Assembly: GCF_900105385.1 (NCBI RefSeq)
Contig: NZ_LT629772.1
Coordinates: 3,100,001-3,164,000, forward strand
DNA from: Microlunatus soli
Lineage (GTDB): Bacteria; Actinomycetota; Actinomycetes; Propionibacteriales; Propionibacteriaceae
Direction of reading: 5' to 3'
DNA: 64,000 nucleotides
Shown: positions 16,816-25,100 of the stretch, piece after piece
Position numbering within the stretch: position 1 is the stretch's first letter
How the letters are laid out: each line of letters starts with the position of its first letter
Program-made: the position numbers and the translations under genes
The notes under the pieces: model-generated
What the model was told of the DNA's origin: nothing
The model's database searches: none
What the model saw: the letters and a program-made list of their open reading frames with translations, nothing else

Positions 16816-17064
16816 TTATCCCCAACCCCCGTGGATAAAGCACAGCGCGACCGGATCTGTCAACCTGGCGACGGCCGACCTCCGGTGGCCGGGAAATCTC
16901 TACGACTTCTTTTCGTCCACCGATCGTGGCCACTGTTACCCCTAGTCAGGGGATGTTTTCCGTTCGAGGTCAAGGGTTATCCCCAGGTCTGTACGCACCC
17001 GGTGCACAACCGAACAGCGTGTCTCCACAGTGCATCCGGCGTTGTCCACACCCCCTGTGGATAA
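16816..17064. promoter_or_regulatory. cluster of DnaA boxes upstream of dnaB
   Basis: Within 249 bp: TTATCCCCA (16816-16824), TTATCCACG on the minus strand (16830-16838), TTATCCCCA (16977-16985), TTGTCCACA (17042-17050, the actinobacterial consensus) and TTATCCACA on the minus strand (17056-17064, the general consensus). The last two face each other with a 5-bp spacer. A locally A+T-richer patch lies at 16894-16918. It could be an origin-like element, a DnaA titration site, or a DnaA-controlled dnaB promoter. Confidence 0.65.
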
Positions 17065-17215
17065 CGGGCTTTTCAGACCGCGACTCCGGGGCGTACGTTG
17101 ACGACACTTGCTGAACGTCGCCGCCGTGTTCCGGGGTGCTCGAGATCACGACACGCATCGGGGAATGCGTGCTGCTCGGGTGGGACTGTCGGGGCCGGGA
17201 CTTACAGTGCCAAGA

Positions 17216-17239
17216 GTGAATGACAGCCATGTCATTCAC
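17216..17239. promoter_or_regulatory. perfect 10-bp hyphenated palindrome before dnaB
   Basis: GTGAATGACA and its exact reverse complement separated by GCCA, 36 bp before the dnaB start. It could be an operator or an RNA hairpin in the dnaB leader. Confidence 0.6.
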
Positions 17240-17274
17240 GATGTGACCAGCGACTGTGTGGGGGAGGAAGTTCG

Positions 17275-19971
17275 GTGAGTCTGGCGGAGGTCAACACGCC
17301 GTTCGGCGACGAGGACGACCGCGGGCGCGGCAGCGGCTCGGCGCCCGACCGGACGCCACCGCAGGATCTGATGGCCGAGCAGTCGGTGCTCGGCGCGATG
17401 TTGATGAGCAAGGACGCCATCGCCGATGTCGTCGAGGTGCTCCGCGGCCCGGACTTCTATCGACCGTCCCACGAGCTCGTCTACGACGCGATCCTCGACC
17501 TCTACGGCCGTGGTGAGCCGGCCGACGCGATCACCGTGGCAGCCGAGCTCACCAAGCGGGGCGACATCGGCCGGGTCGGCGGGGCGCCCTACCTGCACGA
17601 TCTGCTGGCCAGTGTGTCGATCGCGGCCAACGCCGGCTACTACGCCGAGATCGTCCGGGAGAAGGGGATCCTGCGCCGGTTGGCAGACGCTTCGATCCGG
17701 ATCGGCCAGTCGGCCTATGCCGCCGAGGGCGACGTCAACGACATCGTCGACCGTGCCCAGGCCGAGGTGTATTCGGTCACCGATCAGCGCACCAGCGAGG
17801 ACTACAAGTCGCTGTCGGAGCTGATGCAGCCGACGATGGACGAGATCGAGGCCATCGGATCGCGGGGCGGCCAGTTGGCCGGCGTACCGACCGGATTCGC
17901 CGACCTGGACGACCTGACCAACGGCATGCACCCCGGGCAGATGATCATCGTCGCTGCGCGTCCCGGCATGGGCAAGGCGCTCGCGCTGGACACTCCGCTG
18001 CCGACCCCGGACGGCTGGACGACGATGGGGCAGGTCGCCGTCGGTGATCAGCTGATCGGGGCCGACGGACGACCGACGCGGGTGCTGGCCGCGACCGAGG
18101 TGATGACCGATCGGGAGTGCTTCGAGGTGGTCTTCTCCGACGGCACCCGGGTGGTGGCCGACGCCGGGCACGAGTGGCAGGTGACCGAGCCCGCCGCCCG
18201 CCGAGCGGCCGGATCCCGATCGGCGCCGGACGATGCCGCCGTGCGACGGGTCCTGCTGGCGGCCGCGCAGGCGCAGCACCGACCGGAGAACTATCTCCCC
18301 GGCCCGGACCTGGTGGCCGAGATCGGTGCGGAGTTCCACGGCACCGTGCAGTCGGTGCTGCGGCAGATCGGCCCGGCGGTCGCCGTCCGGTCCACCGCGA
18401 CCACCGACCAGACGGCGGCGGCGACGACCGAGTGTCGGGTGGTTTATCCGCGCAACCGGACGCTGTCCTGCGTTGCAGCTCGGCTGACGGCAGGCGATCG
18501 CCCCGAAATCAGATCCGCCGAGACGGTCACCACCGCCGAGTTGTCCCGTCGGCTCCGCGCGGCCGGTGGCCGACGCTGGTCAGTGCGGACCACCGACCCG
18601 GTGGCCGGCCGGCAGCGGGACCTGCCGCTGCCGCCGTACGCGTTGGGTGCTTGGCTCGGAGACGGGCACCCCGAGGCCGCGCGGCTCAGCTCGGCCGATC
18701 CTGAAGTGCCGGCCCTGATCGCCGAGACCGGGGTGCCGGTGGACCGGCTCTCCGGTCTCAGCTGGGCCCTGCTCGAACCCCGATCCGACGGCCGCCCGCC
18801 GGCCGCCGGCAGGACCGGCTCGTTGCGCCCGATGCTGCGCAGGCTCGGTGTGCTGGGCGCCAAGCACATTCCCGCCGACTACCTGCGAGCCTCGATCGGC
18901 CAGCGCCGCGACCTGCTCGCCGGTCTGTTGGACACCGCGGGCTGGGTCGCCGACAGCGGCAATGTCCGGCTGGCCGTTGCCGACCGACGGCTCGCCGACG
19001 ACGCCTACGAGCTGATCACGTCGCTCGGCTACCGCTGCCGCCGACGGACCTCGGCCGCCGACGGCGGCACGATCGAGGTGCTCAGCCTGCAGGCAGCCGA
19101 CGACGTGTTCCGGCTGCCCCGTAAACGTGATCATCACCGATCCCGACGGATCAGCGATCCGGCGCGGGCCGGTCGACGGCAGATCGTCGCGGTTCGGCCG
19201 CATGCCGGTGTCCCGGTGCGTTGTGTGCAGGTCGACAATCAAGATCATCTTTACCTCGCGACCCGATCGATGATCCCGACCCACAACAGCACGATCGGGT
19301 TGGACCTGGCCCGTTCGGCGTCGATCAAGAGCGGCTTGGCGTCGGCGATCTTCTCCCTGGAGATGAGCCAGATCGAGATCGTGATGCGACTGCTCTCGGC
19401 CGAGGCGAGCATCCCGCTGAATCACATCCGCAACGGCAAGATGAACGACGACGACTGGCAGCGGATGGCCAAGAAGATGGGCGAGGTCGCCGAGGCGCCG
19501 CTGTTCATCGACGACTCACCGAACCTGACCATGATGGAGATCAGGGCCAAGGCACGTCGGCTGCGGCAGCGGCACGATCTGAAGTTGATCATCATCGACT
19601 ACCTGCAATTGCTCACGTCGGGCAAGAAGGTCGAGTCCCGCCAGGTCGAGGTCTCCGAATTCTCCCGTCAGCTCAAGCTGCTGGCCAAGGAACTCGAGCT
19701 ACCGGTGATCGCGCTGGCCCAGCTGAACCGTGGACCGGAGACCCGTGGCGGCGACAAGAAGCCGATGCTGTCCGACCTGCGTGAGTCCGGCTCCCTGGAG
19801 CAGGACGCCGACATGGTGATCCTGCTGAATCGTCCCGACATCTACGACAAGGAGTCCGAACGGGCCGGCGAAGCCGACTTCGACGTCGCCAAGCACCGAA
19901 ACGGGCCCACCAAGACGATCACCGTCGCCTTCCAGGGCCATTACTCCCGATTCATCGACATGCACCACTGA
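17275..19971 (+). CDS. dnaB: replicative DNA helicase DnaB, interrupted by an intein
   Basis: An 898-codon gene whose extein sum is 461 residues, the normal length for the hexameric helicase that unwinds the replication fork. N-terminal domain: PPQDLMAEQSVLGAML; RecA-like domain: GMHPGQMIIVAARPGMGK, then after the intein STIGLDLARSA, IFSLEMS, KLIIIDYLQLL, LAQLNRG, SDLRESGSLEQDADMVI. The intein sits inside Walker A between Lys and Ser, so no active helicase can form without splicing. GTG 17275 has GGAGG about 7 nt upstream. Unlike many actinobacteria, dnaB here is not next to rplI/ssb/rpsF. Confidence 0.97.
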   Translation: MSLAEVNTPFGDEDDRGRGSGSAPDRTPPQDLMAEQSVLGAMLMSKDAIADVVEVLRGPDFYRPSHELVYDAILDLYGRGEPADAITVAAELTKRGDIGRVGGAPYLHDLLASVSIAANAGYYAEIVREKGILRRLADASIRIGQSAYAAEGDVNDIVDRAQAEVYSVTDQRTSEDYKSLSELMQPTMDEIEAIGSRGGQLAGVPTGFADLDDLTNGMHPGQMIIVAARPGMGKALALDTPLPTPDGWTTMGQVAVGDQLIGADGRPTRVLAATEVMTDRECFEVVFSDGTRVVADAGHEWQVTEPAARRAAGSRSAPDDAAVRRVLLAAAQAQHRPENYLPGPDLVAEIGAEFHGTVQSVLRQIGPAVAVRSTATTDQTAAATTECRVVYPRNRTLSCVAARLTAGDRPEIRSAETVTTAELSRRLRAAGGRRWSVRTTDPVAGRQRDLPLPPYALGAWLGDGHPEAARLSSADPEVPALIAETGVPVDRLSGLSWALLEPRSDGRPPAAGRTGSLRPMLRRLGVLGAKHIPADYLRASIGQRRDLLAGLLDTAGWVADSGNVRLAVADRRLADDAYELITSLGYRCRRRTSAADGGTIEVLSLQAADDVFRLPRKRDHHRSRRISDPARAGRRQIVAVRPHAGVPVRCVQVDNQDHLYLATRSMIPTHNSTIGLDLARSASIKSGLASAIFSLEMSQIEIVMRLLSAEASIPLNHIRNGKMNDDDWQRMAKKMGEVAEAPLFIDDSPNLTMMEIRAKARRLRQRHDLKLIIIDYLQLLTSGKKVESRQVEVSEFSRQLKLLAKELELPVIALAQLNRGPETRGGDKKPMLSDLRESGSLEQDADMVILLNRPDIYDKESERAGEADFDVAKHRNGPTKTITVAFQGHYSRFIDMHH
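17977..19287 (+). other. class 3 intein with degenerate LAGLIDADG endonuclease in dnaB
   Basis: 437 residues (DnaB codons 235-671) between GMGK and STIG of the P-loop. It begins with Ala rather than Cys/Ser and ends in THN before Ser+1. The class 3 signature W-C-T is complete: Trp67 of the intein in block B (HEWQV), Cys416 in block F (RCVQVDN) and Thr435 in block G (PTHN). The central region is a LAGLIDADG endonuclease: motif 1 ALGAWLGDG keeps its Asp, but motif 2 LLAGLLDTAG has Ala where the second catalytic Asp should be. Splicing should work; homing probably does not. Confidence 0.9.
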
Positions 19972-20016
19972 CATCAGCAGCCGGTATCGGCAAGAACGAC
20001 CGACGACGTCGATAGC

Positions 20017-20055
20017 GGGTGGATTTTGGTCTCGAGTTCGAACCGAAATCCACCC
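20017..20055 (+). terminator. strong hairpin after dnaB, possible terminator
   Basis: 14-bp arms (GGGTGGATTTTGGT and ACCGAAATCCACCC, one G-U pair) around an 11-nt loop, 45 nt after the dnaB stop. It has no U-tract, as is common in actinobacterial terminators. It could alternatively be an end of a decayed mobile element, since a transposase-like fragment follows. Confidence 0.5.
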
Positions 20056-20084
20056 ACTTCCGGCTACCGCGACTCATTCGCCGA

Positions 20085-20214
20085 ATCCGTCATTACCCGC
20101 GCGACCAGATCCACATCATCCGCTGCCTCAAACGCGCCCTGGCCAGACGCCTCTACCCACTCATCATCAACGCCATCACCCAGCAAACCGAACCAACCGC
20201 ATTCGCCGCTTGAC
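20085..20214 (+). pseudogene. possible 3' remnant of an IS110-type transposase
   Basis: A short reading frame ending in TGA encodes PRDQIHIIRCLKRALARRLY followed by PLIINAI. An I-R-C-L-K-R-x-x-A-R-x-x-Y block near the C-terminus resembles the tail of transposases of the IS110 group. No N-terminal catalytic part is nearby, so at most a fragment remains. The family match is from memory of the motif and is tentative; a plain non-coding stretch is the alternative. Confidence 0.3.
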
Positions 20215-20325
20215 ATCTATAGGAGCGTCTGGAACGTCCCGCGGCGCCGATTTCGCAGCACCAGTGACCGCGACCCAGGGGCGATCGGGCGGTATTGACC
20301 AGTGCTGCTGCGTTCTTGGCGCTCG

Positions 20326-20640
20326 TCACAGGTCGAGCGACGCCTCCACCGAACTGATGACCTTGCGTTGCTCCCGTGCGTACTCGATCTCGCGCCGTGT
20401 CGCCGATCCGAGATAGCCGCCTTTGCTCACCACCCGGACCTCATCTGCCAGGTCGATGCGCCGCAGGTGTAACTCGCCCAAGGCTGCGCGCCCGATTGGC
20501 GTCAGTTCCTCGCCGGTCGACTCCGGAGCGAGCACGATCACACCGAGCGAGGTCAGCCGGCGACGCTCGGACTGGAACAGGGACTCGAAACGCATCGAGC
20601 CGCACAGGCACACCACTCTGGGGCGTTCGATGGGATCCAC
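20326..20640 (-). CDS. nucleoside 2-deoxyribosyltransferase-like small protein
   Basis: A 104-residue protein beginning RPRVVCLCGSMRFESLFQSE, a Rossmann-like LCGSxRF start, with later LGELHLRRIDLADEVRVV and the end YLGSATRREIEYAREQRKV. This pattern (CGS motif, D-x-A-D-E, S-x-G-T-x-x-E-I-E-Y) is that of the nucleoside 2-deoxyribosyltransferase-like superfamily, which cleaves or senses nucleosides and nucleotides. GTG 20640 is chosen because GAGGAG lies 6 nt upstream; a longer frame to 20844 has no such site and adds low-complexity sequence. It is divergent from the nucleotidyltransferase gene. Substrate unknown. Confidence 0.7.
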   Translation of the reverse strand: MDPIERPRVVCLCGSMRFESLFQSERRRLTSLGVIVLAPESTGEELTPIGRAALGELHLRRIDLADEVRVVSKGGYLGSATRREIEYAREQRKVISSVEASLDL

Positions 20641-20855
20641 CCGGAACTCCTCACCGCAGCAGGACACGTCGGAGGATAGCGACGCTCGCGTCGTGGGCGC
20701 CATCACGACGACCCGATCCTCGACCGCGAGGTGTCCCGACACCTGGCGGTGCAACTCCGCGCTCGATTCCGGCCGCACCGCGGAGTTCACGGGTCGTGGC
20801 TGCCCCACGGTAAATCTCTGGTCGGCGCGGGCAGTCACTGCCAAGGTGGGTGCTC

Positions 20856-21437
20856 GTGACCATGCTCGAAGAGCCGCTGCCGCAGGTCGTCGGCGATCTT
20901 GATCAACTCGCCTCGCCCTGGGCGCTGGTCGGCGGGCTTGCCGTCTGTGCGCGGGCGGAGCCGCGACCGACCGCGGACATCGACATCGCCGTCGCCGTAC
21001 CCGACGACAGGGCAGCGACGGCTTGCGTCGACAGCATGATCACGGCCGGCTACCGATCGAGGGAGTCGATCGTGCACGACCAGACCGGCCGACTCGCCAC
21101 CGTACGGCTGCTCGCACCCGTCGGTGAGGACGTGGCCGTCGACCTGTTCTTCGCCAGTTCCGGTGTCGAAGCCGAGGTGGTGGCGGGGGCCGAGACGTTG
21201 CAGATCCCGCCCGGTGTGCCGGTCCCGGTCGCCCGCATCGGGCATCTGATCGCGGTCAAACTGCTCTGGCGGTCGAGCGCGAAACGCGACCGCGATCTGC
21301 GCGCATTGATCGAACGGGCCGGCGCTGAGGATGTCGGCGACGCCCGTTGTCTGCTCGTGGCGATCACCGAACGCGGCTACCACCGCGGACGGGATCTCGA
21401 GGCGGCATTGGACGGCTGGCTCGGCACCGATCAGTGA
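20856..21437 (+). CDS. nucleotidyltransferase of the AbiEii/MNT-like fold
   Basis: A 193-residue protein with the nucleotidyltransferase signature: SPWALVGGLAVCARAEPRPT then ADIDIAV (GG helix followed by D-x-D) and a third acidic residue in VAVDLFFAS. This group includes AbiEii/AbiGii toxin-like and MNT antitoxin-type enzymes as well as housekeeping proteins. No cognate AbiEi antitoxin or HEPN gene is adjacent, so a toxin-antitoxin role is unsupported. GTG 20856 has AAGGTGG about 7 nt upstream; GTG 20850 and ATG 20862 are alternatives. Confidence 0.7.
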   Translation: MTMLEEPLPQVVGDLDQLASPWALVGGLAVCARAEPRPTADIDIAVAVPDDRAATACVDSMITAGYRSRESIVHDQTGRLATVRLLAPVGEDVAVDLFFASSGVEAEVVAGAETLQIPPGVPVPVARIGHLIAVKLLWRSSAKRDRDLRALIERAGAEDVGDARCLLVAITERGYHRGRDLEAALDGWLGTDQ

Positions 21438-21546
21438 CACCGGACGGCTGAGCCGGCATCCCGCGCGATACCGGCTCAGCCATCCAACCGCCCCCGGGGG
21501 GGAGCACAATGACAGCCGACACGAGTCTCGACGGGAGGAGGCTTGG

Positions 21547-22497
21547 ATGCTGCGGATCCAGTTCACGGTGGAGGACCTCGCCTCGACCAGGTTGGTGCCC
21601 GAGCCCGCCCCCATTCTGGAGACGAAGCTGGCGGCGATCGGACTGCACCGGGGGATCGGCGCACCGTGGGGTGAGCGGTGGCGGCACCGTGCGCTGACGG
21701 CGTTCCCCCGCTCGGCGGAGCCGCTGCGAGAGTTGGTGCCCGGCTTCGCCTTGACGGTGTCACCCTCCTCATTGGTGGATGACTTCGACGCCTGGCGAGA
21801 AGCGTCGGCCAGCCTCGGACCGCACCATCGGCAGGCCGAGATGCGGCTCTGGTACGGCTCCGGTGGAGTTCCACCGTTGATCCGGTCCGGATCGCAGGGT
21901 GATCTCGACGCCGAACGGGTGTTCCTGCGTGCGATGAGGTCGGCGTTCACGGCGGTGGTGAAGCCGTACTGGGACGACGTGCGGGCCAACCATCATGCCG
22001 AACTGATCCGGCAGGGGCGACTGATCGCCAGCCAGGGCATTGGCTCGATGTTGACCACGGCGATCGCCGGTTCCCGGTGGTGCGGGGACTGGTTGTTGAT
22101 CGACACCCCGTACGAGCGCACGGTGCGGTTGGGTGGGCGCGGTCTCGCGCTGACACCGGTTGCGTTCTGGTCGGGACCGCCGCTGATCGGAGGGTTCCCC
22201 GACCGCCCGGTCGTGTTGGCCTATGCCGCACCGGCCACGCTGTCGATCCGGGTAGGCAGCCAGTCCGATCCGCTGGCCGCGATCCTGGGCAGCACCCGTG
22301 CCGCCGTGCTGCGGCTGTTGGCCACCGACCACACCACCGGTGACGTCGCACGTGATCTGGGCGTCAGTGCCGCTACGGCGTCGGAGCACACCTCGGCGCT
22401 GCGCGCGGCGCGACTGATCACCAGCCGCCGCGACGGCAAGACGGTTGTGCATCGGGTCGCGGAGTTGGGCCGGGAGTTGATCGAGGTGAACCGCTGA
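21547..22497 (+). CDS. ArsR-type winged-helix regulator with a long N-terminal domain
   Basis: A 316-residue regulator. The C-terminal 70 residues are an ArsR-like winged helix: TRAAVLRLLATDHTTGDVAR then LGVSAATASEHTSALRAARL and KTVVHRVAELG. The N-terminal 240 residues (VEDLASTRLVPEPAPILETK) match the actinobacterial group in which this extra domain is conserved but uncharacterised. ATG 21547 is preceded by GGGAGGAGG. It has the same direction as the flanking nucleotidyltransferase and oxidoreductase genes but is probably transcribed alone. Ligand unknown. Confidence 0.85.
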   Translation: MLRIQFTVEDLASTRLVPEPAPILETKLAAIGLHRGIGAPWGERWRHRALTAFPRSAEPLRELVPGFALTVSPSSLVDDFDAWREASASLGPHHRQAEMRLWYGSGGVPPLIRSGSQGDLDAERVFLRAMRSAFTAVVKPYWDDVRANHHAELIRQGRLIASQGIGSMLTTAIAGSRWCGDWLLIDTPYERTVRLGGRGLALTPVAFWSGPPLIGGFPDRPVVLAYAAPATLSIRVGSQSDPLAAILGSTRAAVLRLLATDHTTGDVARDLGVSAATASEHTSALRAARLITSRRDGKTVVHRVAELGRELIEVNR

Positions 22498-22701
22498 CCG
22501 GGCGCCACCGGATGCCCGGTTCGGCCGAAGCCGAAACGATTGCCGACCTCGCGCCGAGCTGCCGAGACTGAGCACTGCGGTCGACCTCGACGGTCGATGA
22601 TTATCGAGTTGCTGCGCTGCCGTGGAATTCGCCGTCGACGAGTCCGCAGGGTCTGGCAGCAGATGGCGTCAAGGGACGGAACCGGTGAGCCGCAGTTGAT
22701 C

Positions 22702-24378
22702 ATGAACACTGACGGGGATTTCGACCTCGACTGGATCGTGGTCGGATCCGGTTTCGGCGGTAGCGTCTCCGCCCTGCGGCTGGCCGAGAAGGGCTATCGG
22801 GTCGCCGTCCTCGAATGCGGCCGGCGGTTCGCCGACGAGGACTTCGCGGCGTCGACCCGCGACGCGCGCAACTACTATTGGGTGCCCGCGCTCGGACTCC
22901 GTGGCGTGCTGCGGGTGAGCCTGTTCAAGGACGTCCTCATCGTCAGCGGCTGTGGCGTCGGTGGCGGCAGCCTGGGCTATGCGAACACTCTCTACCGGGC
23001 ACGGCCGGCCTTCTTCCGCGACCCCCAATGGGCGGGCCTGGCCGACTGGGCCACGGAGTTGGAACCACACTTTCGCCGGGCCGAACGGATGCTCGGGGTG
23101 ACCCAGCTCCGCGACGACGGTCCGGCCGACCTGCTGCTGCGCGAGTATGCCGAGTCCGTCGGCTGTGCCGACAGTTATCGCAAGCCGCCGGTCGGTGTGT
23201 TCCTCGGTGAACCCGGCAGGACCGTGCCCGACCCGTACTTCGGCGGTGCGGGCCCGGAGCGGACCGGCTGCGTCAGCTGCGGCTCGTGCATGCTCGGCTG
23301 CCGGTACGGCGCCAAGAACACGTTGATGAAGAACTATCTCTGGTTTGCCGAACAGCGCGGCGTGCAGATCCTGCCCGAACGTACGGTGATCGGCGTCCGC
23401 CCGCTCGACGGCCGGACCGGCGCCACCGGCTACGCCGTGACCCACGAACGGTCCGGCGCCTGGACGCGTCGGGACCGTTCAACGCTGACCGCACGCGGGG
23501 TGGTGATCGCTGCCGGCGCACTCGGCACGAACCGGCTGCTGCAGCGCTGCAAGGCCGACGGCGTATTGCCGCGGCTGTCGGACCGGCTCGGACGCCTGGT
23601 ACGGACGAACGGCGAGTCCTCGGTTGCGGTCACGGCACCGGACGACGAACGGGATTTCACCCGTGGGGTGAGCATCACCTCCAGCATCTATCCCGATCCG
23701 CAGACGCACATCGAGGCCGTCACCTACGGGCGGGCGGCGGACTCGCAGTCGTTCCTGTTCGCCCCGATGAACGATCGCGGCGGTCGCCGGACCCGGCCGT
23801 TCCACTTCCTGGCCGATCAGCTGCGGCATCCGGTGGTCGCGGCCCGCGCGGCGCGGACGACCGCATGGTCGCGCCGGACAATCATCCTGCTGGTGATGCA
23901 GACCGCCGATCAATCGATCCGGCTGGAACCCCGACGGTGGCGACTTCCCGGCGGCGGTCTGCTGCTGACGACGCGACAGGATCGTTCCCGACCGATCCCG
24001 CACACGCTGCCGCAGGCCTACCAGGCCGGCCGGTGGCTGGCGAACCGGATCGGCGGCATCGGCCAGGCCGCGACGTCGGAGGCGATCGCCGCGATCGCCG
24101 GCACCGCACACGTTCTCGGCGGTGCCGTCATCGGACGCGGACCCGACGACGGTGTCATCGACCACCGGCACCGGGTCTTCGGCTACGACAACCTGCTGGT
24201 CTGCGACGGCGCAGCGATACCTGCCAACATCGGCGCCAACCCGAGCCTGACGATCACCGCGCTGGCCGAACGCGCCATCAGCCTCGTCCCACCCAAAGCC
24301 CAGAGTTGTCACGACGTCGTTGGGCTATCACCCAACGACGTCCTGACGACTTGGTCTGATGGCGACGCCGATCTGTGA
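22702..24378 (+). CDS. FAD-dependent GMC-family oxidoreductase (cholesterol-oxidase-like)
   Basis: A 558-residue flavoprotein. FAD-binding motif DWIVVGSGFGGSVSALRLAE at the N-terminus, the GMC substrate-loop region VSGCGVGGGSLGYANTLY, a Cys-rich stretch CVSCGSCMLGCRYGAKNTLM, and the C-terminal GMC segment NLLVCDGAAIPANIGANPSL. It is closest in pattern to the cholesterol-oxidase branch of GMC enzymes; the natural substrate cannot be inferred. ATG 22702 starts just before the FAD domain, but ATG 22663 is also possible and neither has a strong ribosome binding site. The 3' end overlaps the convergent methyltransferase gene by 51 bp. Confidence 0.88.
   Translation: MNTDGDFDLDWIVVGSGFGGSVSALRLAEKGYRVAVLECGRRFADEDFAASTRDARNYYWVPALGLRGVLRVSLFKDVLIVSGCGVGGGSLGYANTLYRARPAFFRDPQWAGLADWATELEPHFRRAERMLGVTQLRDDGPADLLLREYAESVGCADSYRKPPVGVFLGEPGRTVPDPYFGGAGPERTGCVSCGSCMLGCRYGAKNTLMKNYLWFAEQRGVQILPERTVIGVRPLDGRTGATGYAVTHERSGAWTRRDRSTLTARGVVIAAGALGTNRLLQRCKADGVLPRLSDRLGRLVRTNGESSVAVTAPDDERDFTRGVSITSSIYPDPQTHIEAVTYGRAADSQSFLFAPMNDRGGRRTRPFHFLADQLRHPVVAARAARTTAWSRRTIILLVMQTADQSIRLEPRRWRLPGGGLLLTTRQDRSRPIPHTLPQAYQAGRWLANRIGGIGQAATSEAIAAIAGTAHVLGGAVIGRGPDDGVIDHRHRVFGYDNLLVCDGAAIPANIGANPSLTITALAERAISLVPPKAQSCHDVVGLSPNDVLTTWSDGDADL
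24313..24342. terminator. bidirectional hairpin in the overlap of two convergent genes
   Basis: Perfect 12-bp arms GACGTCGTTGGG/CCCAACGACGTC with the 6-nt loop CTATCA. The loop contains the TGA stop of the minus-strand methyltransferase, and the whole hairpin lies within the final codons of the GMC gene. It could terminate both transcripts. Confidence 0.65.
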
Positions 24379-25041
24379 GTCGTCTGCTGCGTCGACGACC
24401 TCGATCGGCGGGCCGAGCGTCGACAACTCGTCGAGAAGTTGATCATGGGTGAACCAGTGCACGTAACCTTCGCCCGCACTGAAGGTGTCCATCGGTTCCA
24501 ATTGATCGAATCCGGCGGCGGTACGTTGGTGATCAACATCCTGCTGCAGCGCAGCCAGTGCCTCGACCTCGGACGGAACGATGTAGCCGGTGATCAACAA
24601 CACCCCACCGGGCCGCAGCACCCGGGCCAGCCCGGCGAGATAATCCAAGCGGAGTTGAGATCCGGGCAGATAACAGTACTGCTTGATCGACAACACCGCG
24701 TCGAAGCTGCCGGCGTCGTACGGCAGTCGAGTCGGCTCGACCCGCTCGAATCCTGCACACGCGCCGACGGCTTCCGCGAACTGCCGCGCGCGAACCAGCA
24801 GACCGTCACTGATGTCGATCCCCGTCACCCGGTGCCCCTGCAGGGCCAGGGGCACGGCGATCCGGCCGGCGCCGCAGCCGACGTCGAGAACCCGCGCCGG
24901 TGTTTCCGACAGGTGCCGCAGCAGTCGTGATTCCAGCTCGCTCGGACCGTCGGCGGCGTGGTCGGCGTAGTGCTCGATCTGATCCGGTCGGCTGAACCAG
25001 TCCCGCGCGCTGGCAACCAGCCTCGAGGTGTCCGAGTCCAT
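24328..25041 (-). CDS. SAM-dependent class I methyltransferase
   Basis: A 237-residue methyltransferase. Motif I RVLDVGCGAGRIAVPLA, motif II around GIDISDGLL, motif IV FDAVLSIKQYCYLPGS and motif VI RVLRPGGVLLITGY are in order. Substrate unknown. ATG 25041 begins MDSDTSRLV and has no clear Shine-Dalgarno sequence (possibly leaderless); a longer frame to 25161 would run into the CGNR gene. It follows the CGNR regulator by 59 bp on the same strand and may share its transcript. Confidence 0.85.
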   Translation of the reverse strand: MDSDTSRLVASARDWFSRPDQIEHYADHAADGPSELESRLLRHLSETPARVLDVGCGAGRIAVPLALQGHRVTGIDISDGLLVRARQFAEAVGACAGFERVEPTRLPYDAGSFDAVLSIKQYCYLPGSQLRLDYLAGLARVLRPGGVLLITGYIVPSEVEALAALQQDVDHQRTAAGFDQLEPMDTFSAGEGYVHWFTHDQLLDELSTLGPPIEVVDAADDSQIGVAIRPSRQDVVG

Positions 25042-25100
25042 GGACCGAACGTTACGCGGCTCGGACGCTGCTCGGGGCGGGGGCACGTGGTGCTCGGCGA

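Larger units (their letters stand above)
16662..17274. other. 613-bp gene-free region between csoR and dnaB
   Basis: No plausible gene. It holds the CsoR operator at its left end, a cluster of DnaA-box-like nonamers (16816-17064) and a perfect hyphenated palindrome close to the dnaB start. Listed separately below. Confidence 0.8.
19972..20325. other. 354-bp gap downstream of dnaB
   Basis: Holds a strong hairpin (20017-20055), then a short transposase-like remnant, and about 110 bp in which I see nothing. Confidence 0.6.

Noticed and set aside
16816-17064. Calling the DnaA-box cluster the chromosomal oriC
   Set aside because: Box content is suggestive, but dnaA/dnaN and other origin-linked genes are absent from the window and skew cannot be assessed, so it is reported only as a DnaA-box cluster.
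20031-20056. GAGTTCGAACC-like sequence suggesting a tRNA T-loop
   Set aside because: It is the loop and arm of the hairpin after dnaB; no acceptor or anticodon stem can be built around it.
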